DNA from: Prorocentrum cordatum | Taxonomy: Eukaryota > Sar > Dinophyceae > Prorocentrales > Prorocentraceae | Assembly: GCA_963575745.1 (NCBI GenBank) | Contig: CAUYUJ010001340.1 | Coordinates: 1 to 64,000, forward strand | DNA length: 64,000 bases | Reading direction: 5' to 3' | In this document: positions 46,201-52,440 of the stretch, in pieces | Layout of the letters: each line of letters opens with the position of its first letter | Numbering within the stretch: position 1 is the stretch's first letter | The notes under the pieces: model-generated | What the model was told of the DNA's origin: nothing | The model's input: only the letters and a program-made list of their open reading frames with translations | Databases searched by the model: none | Program-made: the position numbers and the translations under genes

Positions 46201-46384
46201 GCTGCTGAGCCTGCTGCTGAGCCTGCTGCTGACCCTGCAGTTGTCCTCTCATCTCTGCGATCTGCACGTCCCTGTTCTGAAGCTCCTGCCTCATGTTCTG
46301 ACTCTCCGTCGTCAGCCTCTGAACTTGATCGACCAGTTGCTGCAGCTGCTGCTCCATCTTGGGTGTCGAGCACGTCAGTGACAC
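40232..46384 (-). CDS. Copia gag-pol polyprotein with C-terminal membrane and SAP-like extension
   Basis: 2050 residues if read as one frame; the ATG at 46357 (Met10, context AAGATGG) is a plausible start. Domains: coiled coil 10-65; gag about 70-280 (PFDGQRSSWKTFSFQYRAYL); CCHC knuckle CHYCHKKGHRSANC 313-326; protease MLDSGAQISAI (DSG at 552-554); integrase with HHCC zinc site (H735/H739, C746/C749), D776, D860, E897; Cys-rich stretch 1234-1260; reverse transcriptase with VWDVRKAFFNADL (D1413) and CHGDDFL (GDD at 1502-1504, instead of YVDD); RNase H with DADWA (1683-1687), SSGESEMYA (E1725), YSDSTAG (D1759), then KVRHLELRYLWIQE. After RNase H, where most Copia proteins end, about 220 residues follow: a membrane helix 1879-1903 (FFLKLGLVVVTAASAFLLGC) and a SAP-like motif 1953-1987 (LVAELRAVLKAK, SGIKEDLVTRMIKHG). 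All main catalytic residues are present. Residues about 430-505 look out of frame; see the overlapping zinc domain. Confidence 0.9.
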   Translation of the reverse strand: MSLTCSTPKMEQQLQQLVDQVQRLTTESQNMRQELQNRDVQIAEMRGQLQGQQQAQQQAQQQRVAPRGEMMDPKILHKVKPFDGQRSSWKTFSFQYRAYLIAQDRRYRDLLERCEDGAQEVDNVNLDPQEEELSTQLYYGLVLAMPEDSVGELIVRNSPVGEGAECWRKLQKEYNPSEAGNVLAMWTKLTDTKFDTKEDVMVSISKLDEDMARYQKMAGEPVSDLIKRGILTKALKDHDELQKHVFRNSSRLSTYELLRAEVVSALAAERAVQDDPMEIGALKGGKRPWKGRGKGKDGKGKEKPPNPDAEIECHYCHKKGHRSANCRKRIADEKKTPEKDKKDKKQFRKEKAKEKKKIGAAAVRELERLRQTGVGTGSSSTAPTQQMLGSQGSADSAMTQQVLRPVNCALRAKMILALRAEVTRSAATRSTGSTACLATTNMCAALARRPLKDGDGTTISGSWTTVPCVPSTAWTASRTGKRQTTTRSQRSARKARFVADDRQCCDMPAAVSPALAGPRPVTIAGLRPVDEDQSPADDRLRLAPLRNAIMLDSGAQISAIPRSQVTKHNYTPTDSNVVGLKGIGGEEIERYGHVELNLSRGGEVIQVGAEVADVEYPVVATDAVVQRGQSVLHSPAGHWIINGTIEPPDGAEFVPLRRHQGNYYLEYDHIIDGQTQPEASKVAAVRKTLPRKVPAEQEAGALPKVLGPEADETTTVPTRVLKTPHQPSAAERAAHEGHHLPFRPWCPICVQARADDDPHHAQEPADENKIPKVVFDIFYVGTDQLAAKYKLKGGYFSIREKTSVTKAELDQAVSVLNVIDCKILAQATLYANKETDDYKVSFLLGVLEAWGHTTVILQTDQEPATMALAQAVRDRRSHSTLVRGSPPFSKQSAGYAEGGNKLAAGLLRAYKLKLEHKLGSEIKMTDPIVPWLVNSVGWMITRFQPRSHGGSSYKMLYGKEYNGEIAEMGEQVWYRISARVAAGRGKWEARFAKGIWVGKSELDDTHLVIDPERGVQKVRTVRRMPEEFRWQPELIQHIRVTPWKQTPDKSSGTIGRSMYITERMIDAHGPTDDCRKCSTGYGSHSAACRQRFETIQADLLREKLAKDPVAPEATVVVPAPAAGSPAPGAAPGGAAASSSSEVAVSPAPAASDVAMVPGPGEAEVQTAMDTESGELRSDFRRSAPGEVHEGAEVKKPRVASIGHLSVCELAVCEEGYDESFDPMWDPHPKRSARCSERCEKHSSRCQLRECHQAECACRRCLMSHIGTIRSHFGDPEEQQVEQMVEVSAELHEKDQWSPKTIHYDYYTGEPLDEDLYQKGRDDELQAMKDYGVYVEVATSTATDGKHIGGFPIAHMKEGKVRWRFVATEVNKYEVREDNHQGTPPLMIVRATLSRAASSPTSSGQHLRKIQVWDVRKAFFNADLDETIYVHPGRELCPPGRCWWLRKAMNGTRKASQMWGELVRTTMDDGHWECLVGTPNVFYLPASPNTAPFDEDSTAICHGDDFLAEGYDEQLDELDELLKQQFEVTASARLGPGAVGQTTYLKRTIGYTDKLPGCEEPGFFWTADPKHVDFMIKWTQKRGCKPAPTPGTKATGQGRRDSLDLLSKDRAREVAGAAGTALYLSSDRPDTMYASKTAMQHVSNPNVLMHARVQRLGRYYEGQPVLVWCYPLQGTPEGIRVDGDADWAPTSELQRRSTSGGAVRYGDHTWDCYSVTQSTIALSSGESEMYATGSATARGLQCKTYLIETQRPCNLKIYSDSTAGRGMCSRVGVGKVRHLELRYLWIQERLRLKAFELHKEDTSKMTADMLTKYSEWPTIEKHCTTLNLRFGKQLKGLSAMAVFTEVVTKASGEKVTVYGGSDEVAVCPAPVSHYVDSEEFWFFLKLGLVVVTAASAFLLGCWCGCYFKDFYDKFLLQGAVDPASGSTCIPSARAEAEFKTVCVQQDKGARHKLLSTFLVAELRAVLKAKSLAVSGIKEDLVTRMIKHGCVLSDRQAKEIEQLRVMATARGPLTKLSLQDISSPEAAQKWIETFKSECGDRSRGSQVIHGEG
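44898..45200 (-). CDS. overlapping zinc-domain segment of Copia in the -1 frame
   Basis: In the frame offset by -1 from gag-pol, this stretch reads DDSCPEGRGHKKRSHTIDW, KYCLPSYYQYVCCSCKKTF, EGRRWHYDQWKLDYCAVCAE, YCLDGLKDGEETDD and a Lys-rich end before the stop at 44898. The CxxC...CxxC layout with Trp/Tyr-rich spacing looks like a real zinc-binding module, while the gag-pol frame here is compositionally odd. A Met in the gag-pol frame at 44866, 32 bases past this stop, could begin a separate pol. The switch would occur between about 45130 and 45200. The left boundary given is approximate. Confidence 0.55.
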   Translation of the reverse strand, partial: QRDDSAGAAPSQLCAASEDDSCPEGRGHKKRSHTIDWKYCLPSYYQYVCCSCKKTFEGRRWHYDQWKLDYCAVCAEYCLDGLKDGEETDDDKKPKKRKKG

Positions 46385-46610
46385 GCTTCTCCAGCCTCTC
46401 GATGTCGCTCGCCAGCTGCCTCTTCACCGCTGCTCGCTCCTCCTGAGTAAGCTTCGCCTTGCTGCCGCACGCCGCAAGCTTCCTAAAAGCGGTCCCTCGT
46501 AGCTGGCGGTGCTCACGCGTGTCCGCCGCTCTGCCTCCTCGCTTGTTCGGCTTCTTGGCCTTCAGCGTGGCCTTGCCCTTGCCCTTGTTGGCTGGCTGGC
46601 CACCGCTGTC
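46370..46610 (-). CDS. Copia leader segment in the -1 frame, coiled-coil-like
   Basis: Before the gag ATG, the same alternative frame holds a coherent basic then helical peptide: a stretch from GGQPANKGKGKATLKAKK, then ACGSKAKLTQEERAAVKR and DIERLEKRVTDVLDTQDG. Its end overlaps the gag start (46357). It may be a short upstream product, an N-terminal extension reached by frameshift, or the trace of a compensating indel. Confidence 0.4.
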
Positions 46611-46774
46611 AGAGCGCGGGTCTGACCGCAGCTCTGACCAGCAAGGGGTCCTCTGCTCGGCGGCCGCGTGGATCGTCCCGCTGGCTGCCGGACCCGCGGC
46701 GTCGCGCCGCTGGGCCCTCTCGAGGGGCTCTTGGAGCTCGCCTGGGTGCGGAGCGGCCCGCGAACCTCAAGCGA

Positions 46775-46786
46775 GCTCCGCTACCA
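46775..46786 (-). promoter_or_regulatory. primer-binding site
   Basis: Directly follows the 5' LTR on the minus strand and reads TGGTAGCGGAGC. It begins TGG, complementary to a tRNA CCA end, and resembles initiator-Met tRNA sites used by Copia elements (TGGTAGCGCC in Ty1, TGGTATCAGAGC in plants). Confidence 0.75.
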
Positions 46787-46944
46787 TGCACGTGCACCCA
46801 CCCCCCTCACGGAGAAAGGGGGGAGGTGAGGGTCGCTCTTTTCCTCGAGCAACAAAGGGCTGCAGGATTTCCTGGATCCTCCAGGACAGTCTGATTATAT
46901 TCTCTATAATCACATATATATGTAAAACTACAAACTTCCCAGCA
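46787..46944 (-). repeat. Copia 5' LTR
   Basis: 158 bp, same sequence as the 3' LTR by eye. It should carry the promoter: ATATATAT-rich segment near 46914-46924. Very short for a Copia LTR. Confidence 0.95.
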
Positions 46945-46949
46945 GTGTA

Positions 46950-47392
46950 GTTTGCAAAGGGTGTGGCTTACAACCAGGACCCTGGGGGGGCGCCCTGGGG
47001 GGCGGGCGGGGACCTCGATAGAGTTCTCCGCCGCGCCACGAGGAGACCCGACGAGGACAGTGTCGTGCCCCCCAGACCCCAACGGCGCCGATCACAAACC
47101 ACACCCCGGCGTAACCACACCCTTTGTAGTCGCCGATCAGCGAGGACGTCTTGGTGCTGAGGTCCCACTGCAGCACTGAGCAGTTCGTGGGAAAGACAAA
47201 AGGCGTGGCGGCATCCTGCACGTACTTCTGCAAGTCCTGGATCGGATTCACGTTTCTAGCTCCAATTTTGCGGGAAGGACTGCGTGAAACAACGCCCATG
47301 ACCACTGTAGGATTCGCGCGGAATTCGAATAGATTGGACACATCGCCAGTGGGGAGCCATCTGAAGAACCAAAGCAACATTTGAGCCAACAT
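46950..47392 (-). CDS. dsRNA-binding-like protein, 5' exon right of Copia
   Basis: The frame starts at an ATG at 47392 (a second Met lies 4 codons on) and is open into the Copia element. It carries NPIQDLQKYVQDAATPFVF and CSVLQWDLSTKTSSLIGDYK, which match the first helix and first strands of a dsRNA-binding-like domain (compare LQRIFSDDAAKGMSVWHWSY in the 3' exon). The rest of the domain is at 39706-39857. The part from 47126 to 46955 is Pro/Arg-rich, is bounded by inverted repeats and interrupts the domain at a strand-loop, so it is probably an intron. The true mRNA start is unknown. A leader-like GTTGGCTCAAA lies over the ATG. Confidence 0.5.
46955..47126 (-). repeat. introner-like inverted-repeat intron candidate
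   Basis: Arms CAAAGGGTGTGGCTTAC (46955-46971) and GTAACCACACCCTTTG (47111-47126) are inverted over 16 bp with one extra base. They bracket a GC-rich, Pro/Arg-encoding segment that falls inside the dsRNA-binding-like fold. Introners with terminal inverted repeats have been described in dinoflagellates. Exact splice sites are not resolved: a GT lies in GGTGTGG just inside the 5' arm and an AG in GTAAGCC at the 3' arm. The segment is open in frame, so retention would not truncate the protein. Confidence 0.4.
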
Positions 47393-48454
47393 GATCGGCC
47401 CACGAACGTGGAAATCGATTCGGAAGTGCTAGGGACGGAAACATTTCATAGATGCTACAAGATAGACTGATGCACGTAAAAGGTACGGGCAAGGCACGTG
47501 CCAGGGGACGCGCCAGGGGACATGGCAAGGGACATGGCAGGGGACGCGCCACGGAACGGGTAGGGGAAACGCCAGAGTACGAGCCATAGAATGAGCCACA
47601 GGACAAGTCAAGCCAAGGAACATGCCACGAGACGCGCCGTGTCGGGGGACGCGCACAGACGTGCCAGTGGACGCGCAAGCCAATAAACACTGGGCGACCT
47701 GGACACGTGAAAGCTAGGGCGTCGCTCGAGACAGTCTCAACATATTCTGCAGAGCAAGCGTTTCGCTCTACACATCCCTCAAACTCTGCAAAGCAAGCGG
47801 TTGACCTGGGTCATCCCCAACACATGATCAAAACAAACATTTCGCTCGAGAGATCCTGAAGACATGCATTCGCCACCCCACCTCGACCTGATCATTGTAC
47901 AAAAAAGAATCCGCTGGCCCACCTCAGTGGAGGCACTGAGGACAAACTGACCGACCCAAAGAGAACCCTGGGCCCGCGCCCTGTCAAGGAACATGGCTAC
48001 AGAGAGGACATATGGCATGGCTCTGCTAACCGGCACAAGATTGATCGAGGCAAGACTCTCGGATGCCGTGGTCCGAGCGTCCTTCTTCAGTTGCCACATG
48101 TCGGGTTTCGGGGAAGCAGTTCACTGTGCGTGCGTTCGGTAGGGGCAAGATCGACCGAACACGTCACCCAGGCGGCTCATCATCTTTCACGGTGGGTATG
48201 GCGACCCCCCATCCCCGACTTTGTGGTTGTCAGGCTGGACATGACTTCATCGATCGACGAGCCTGGCAATTCAATTATCCACCACCGTGCCCTGGAGGCA
48301 CGAGTTGGAGCGTCCTCAGGTCCCTTGTTGGATATCATGGAGGATTCTTTCTCTCAGGGGCACGGACCAAACATTGCCTAATCTTCTGGGGCTTGTCGCT
48401 GTTCCACTGGGGCGCGTCGCGGCTTGTCGCGTCACGTGTTCGGGCCCCAGAGGG
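47393..48454. other. spacer with short degenerate repeats
   Basis: 47465-47690 has 12-13-bp steps of GGGGACATGGCA / GGGACGCGCCA. 47715-47860 has two to three units of about 50 bp (GCAAGCGTTTCGCTC, CATCCCTCAAACTCTGCAAA) that resemble part of the 64-bp satellite. The remainder is unassigned. Confidence 0.45.
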
Positions 48455-51440
48455 CCTCAAGACGGGTCCAAAGGGTCCCAAGAGGACGCCCAAATGGTCC
48501 AAGAGGGATTCGAATCGCCGCATGATCGATCCAAGACGCCACATAATTCTCAACACGGCCATAGTTGCCCCCCATGGCGCCCCAAGAGGCCTCCAAGAGG
48601 CCTTCCAGGAGGATTCCAAAAAGCAAACATCATGAATTGTCCTTCGGTATTCTCTGAGACAAAGATTTTGGCGTTCTCGCCTTTTCGGCTTCCCGACGCT
48701 CCAAGACGGCCCAGGAGGCCCCCAATACCGCCCCAAGAAGCCTCCAAGAGGGCCGCAAAACGGCCCAAGAAGTCCCAAAGGGGCCCCACGAAACTCCCAA
48801 GCGGCCCCCACGAGGCTACCAAGAGGCTCCAAAACTGCCCCCAAAAGGCCCCCGAGAGCGCCCCGAAGAAAGCCCGAGAAGCATCCCTGACGACTCTGAC
48901 TCGCAACCCAGGGATGGTGGCGGGATGGGCCGAAGGCCATGAGATCCGCCGCCACCTTTTGCATTAGCAAAGGGGTGCCCGGCGTGCCAGACCCTCTCGG
49001 TTTTGGTTTTGGTTTTGGTTCTTTTTCCAAAAGGACCCCCCCTGGGGCTTCGGCGCGTCCCGCCGGGGTCCCGCCCGGGAGGATTGCCACGGACCTCAAT
49101 TCCCAACTTTTTCCTCCAAGACGGCTCAAGAACGTCTCCAAGATGGTCCAACATGGCCTGCAAGTCCGCCCAAGATGATCCAAGACGGCCTCCAAGACGG
49201 CCCAAGAGAGTCCAAGACGGCCCAAGACGGCCCCCCAGAGGCCTCCCAGACGACCCAAGAGGCCTCCAAGAGGTCCTCCAGGAGGGCCCGAAGAGGCCAA
49301 AATCCGTGATTTTCCTTAGGTTTTTGAAGGGTTTTGGAATTTGCTTCTTCTCGGCATTCCGACTGCTCAAGACGGCCCAAGAGGCCCCAAAGATCGCCCA
49401 AGAGGCCCCCAAGAGGGCCCCATGACGGCCCAAGTGGCCTCCAAGATGGCCCCAAGAGGGCCCCAAGACGGCCCAAGAGGCCTCCAACACGCCCAAGATG
49501 GCCTCCAAGACGCCCAAGATGGCCTCCAAGACGGCCCCAAAGCGCCCCAAGAGGGTCCCCCGTTGGCCCAGAAAGGCCCCCAAGACGGCTCCCGACGGCG
49601 TCAGACGTGCCAGGAACCCACCAAGATGGCCGAAGTTGGCTCGAAGCTGGCCCAAGACGGCCCAAGAGGCCCCCAAGAGGGCCTCCAGGAAGGCCAGAAG
49701 AGGCCAAAAACAGTGATTTTCCTTAGATCCTTGACGGATTGTGACATTTCCTTCTTTTCGGCCTTCCGACGGCCCGAAACGGCCCAAGAGCCCCCAAAGA
49801 TTGCCGAAAGATCGCCCAAGAGGCCTCCAAGATGGCCCCAGAACGGCCCAAGAGGGCCCTAAGACGGCCCCAAGAGGCCCCCAAGATGGCACAGGAGGCC
49901 CTTAAGACGCCCAAGATGGCCTCCAAGATGGCCCTGGAGCATTCCAAGAGGGCCACAAGTCGGCTCAGAGAGGCCCCCCAAACGGCTTCCGACGGCGTCA
50001 GACGGACCAGGAGCCCACCAAGACGGCCGAACATGTCCCTAAGATGGCCCAAGATGGCCCAAGAGGCCTCCAAGAGGGCCCCCAGGAAGGCCCGAAAAAG
50101 CCAAAATCATAAATTGCCGATGGGTTTTTGAAGGATTGTGGCATTTGCGTTTTTTCTGCCTTCCGACGGCCCGAGACGGCCCAAGTGCCCCCAAAGATCG
50201 CCCAAGAGGCCCAAGACACGGCCCCAAGAGGCCCCCAAGACGGCCCAAGATGGCCTCCAAGACGGCCCAAGAGTCCTCCAAGACGTCCTGCAAGAAGGCC
50301 CGAAAGGGTTAAAATGGCCTCCAGACGGCCAAGATGACCTTCAAGATGCCCACGTGTTCCCCGAAGGCTTTCTAAACCGATTCGGGGAACACATGGTCCG
50401 ATAGCTTGGCAGGTCTGGCCTCAACGTTCGGCCACTTAGGCGCTTCCAAAAAGGCAGGGGGCGGCGGTGATTCGCCGTAGGCGTCTTCGATCCGCCGCCC
50501 CCTGTCGGTTCATCGCAGGGGTGCCTGGCGTGCCAGACTATTACGGTTTTGGTTTTGGTTCTTGTTCCAAAAGAACTCTCCCAATGGGTTTCGGCCCGTC
50601 CCGCCGGGGTACCAGGAGGATTGCCAAGGACCTCAATTCCCAAATTTCCTGCCCAAGACGGCTCCAAGATGGCCTCCAAGATGCCTCCAAGACGGCCAGG
50701 ATGGCCTCCAAGACCGCTAAGATGGCTTTAAGATGCCTCCAAGACGGCCCAAGATGTACCCAAGACGGCCTAAGATAGCCTCAAGATGGCCCAAGGCGGC
50801 CCAAGAGGCCCCTAAGAGGCCTCAAGGACAGCCTAAGAGCCCGTCGAGAGGTTCTCCAGGAGGGCCCGAAGAGGCCACAATCACTGATTTCCCTTCAGTT
50901 TTTGAAGGATTTTGGCATTTGCTTCTTCTCGGCATTCCGACGGCTAAAGAAGGGCCAAGAGGCCCCCAAGATCGCCCAAGAGGCCCCCAAGAGGGCCCCA
51001 TGACGGCCCAAGTGGCCTCCAAGATGACCCCAAGAGGGCCCCAAGACGGCCCAAGAGGCCTCCAACACGCCCAAGATGGCCTCCAAGACGCCCAAGATGG
51101 CCTCCAAGACGGCCCCAAAGCGCCCCAAGAGGGTCCCCCGTTGGCCCAGAAAGGCCCCCAAGACGGCTCCCGACGGCGTCAGACGTGCCAGGAACCCACC
51201 AAGATGGCCGAAGTTGGCTCGAAGCTGGCCCAAGACGGCCCAAGAGGCCCCCAAGAGGGCCTCCAGGAAGGCCAGAAGAGGCCAAAAACATTGATTTTCC
51301 TTAGATCTTTGACGGATTGTGACATATCCTTCTTTTCGGCCTTCTGACGGCCCGAGACGGCCCAAGAGCCCCCAAAGATCCCAGAAAGATCGCCCAAGAG
51401 GCCTCCAAGACGGCCAAGATGACCTTCAAGATGCCCACGT
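48455..51440. repeat. GGCC-rich repeat region with 1.57-kb tandem duplication
   Basis: Long run of 10-13-bp CCAAGACGGCC / CCAAGAGGCC / AAGATGGCCT steps. Several punctuated units begin with an AT-rich lead-in (TTGAAGGATTTTGGCATTTG, CTTCTTCTCGGCATTCCGAC). Two copies of a larger unit: 48948-49745 and 50490-51325, each with GGTTTTGGTTTTGGTTCTT-type sequence, GGATTGCCACGGACCTCAAT, then the GGCC steps. Frames on both strands are open only because the step lacks stops. Confidence 0.85.
50333..50492 (+). repeat. 160-bp direct repeat, copy 1
   Basis: Contains TGCCCACGTGTTCCCCGAAG, GATTCGGGGAACACATGGTC and GGCAGGGGGCGGCGGTGATT. Copy 2 at 51418-51575 is nearly identical. Within it GTGTTCCCCGAA and TTCGGGGAACAC form a 12-bp inverted repeat around a short loop. 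Confidence 0.85.
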
Positions 51441-51575
51441 GTTCCCCGAAGGCTTTCCAAACCGATTCGGGGAACACATGGTCCGATGGCTTGGCAGGTC
51501 TGGCCTCAACGTTCGGCCACATAGGCGCTTCCAAAAAGGCAGGGGGCGGCGGTGATTCGCCGCAGGCGTCTTCGA
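51418..51575 (+). repeat. 160-bp direct repeat, copy 2
   Basis: Matches 50333-50492 with about five differences, same inverted repeat inside. It marks the right edge of the GGCC-rich region. Confidence 0.85.
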
Positions 51576-52046
51576 TATAACTGCCCTGATTTGGGCAACG
51601 GGCCATGGCAGAGCTGAGGATATTCATGGTGATAAGATTGATTGTTTGCGCAAGCGTCTGGCCCTCTCAGCCCCCAGGAGCCCAATACGTGCTTCCCCTT
51701 CCTGTCCTTGCCTCTGCTGTACTACGCTTTGCGGTGCTCTTCTACGCCATGCCACGCCGTGCTCTACAATGCATCGCGTACCCTTTCGGGATCATTGCCC
51801 TGCTCGACATCCGACTCTGCGAGCAGAGATGGGATCTACGCCATGGTAAGGGATGGGAGGGAGGGGTAGGATGTCAGACAGGACGCGAGCGCACCCAGCT
51901 TGTCTCCCTCCCCTTCCCCCTCGCCCTCCCCCTCCCTCCCTCTCCTCCTCCTCCTCCCTCCTCCTCCTCTCTCCTCCTCCTCCTCCCTCTCTCCTCCTCC
52001 TCCTCCTCCTCCTCCTCCTCCTCCTCCTCCTCCTCCTCCTCCTCCT

Positions 52047-52077
<31 letters not shown>

Positions 52078-52440
52078 TCCTCCCCCCTTGGGGGCTCGAA
52101 GCCGCTTCGGGGCTCGAGCTGGGAGCCGGCCCTGGGGGCCGGACGGCCGCCCCGGCGGCGGCGCGACGCGGCGCGCCGCGGTGCGCCACGGGGGCGGCCA
52201 TGCCCTGCCGCCTGCCAGCCGGGGCCTGCGCCCTCGCGGCGCTGCTTATCAGCCTCGAGCTCATCCCTGTCCTCAAGACTGGCACGCCAGAGGGCGATGC
52301 CAATCCTGGGGCTGCGCCCTCAAAAAATAAGGGAATCCCTCAAAAATAAGGGAAGCCCCCCAAAAATAAGGGAAGCCCTCAAAACATAGGGGAAAATAAG
52401 GGAATCGTGAGGAGGAGATGCCCAGCACAGGGATAGGGAT
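51576..52440. other. unassigned spacer with (TCC)n and AAAATAAGGG array
   Basis: 51605-51860 is AT-richer and open on plus with hydrophobic segments but no recognised motif. (TCC)n covers 51930-52085. Near 52200 a short plus frame starts MPCRLPAGACALAALLISLE, signal-peptide-like, but ends within 50 codons. 52318-52405 is a four-unit 20-bp repeat (CCTCAAAAATAAGGGAAGCC). Confidence 0.4.

Larger units (their letters stand above)
39858..46949 (-). mobile_element. complete Copia-type LTR retrotransposon with target duplication
   Basis: Element 39863-46944 (7082 bp), flanked by perfect 5-bp direct repeats GTGTA at 39858-39862 and 46945-46949. Two 158-bp LTRs (identical by eye), a primer-binding site, a polypurine tract and one long gag-pol frame are present. 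Integrase precedes reverse transcriptase, the order that defines Ty1/Copia. Identical LTRs and an open reading frame indicate a recent insertion. It interrupts a host gene in the same (minus) orientation, a few bases from an apparent introner. Confidence 0.93.

Noticed and set aside
48335-51365. Many Gly/Leu/Trp-rich frames (GRLGGLLG, WAVLGPSWG) on the minus strand
   Set aside because: Generated by the GGCC-step repeat; identical peptides recur in unrelated frames and places.
52200-52350. Short signal-peptide-like frame starting MPCRLPAG
   Set aside because: Ends within 50 codons in the AAAATAAGGG repeat; no downstream exon could be identified.
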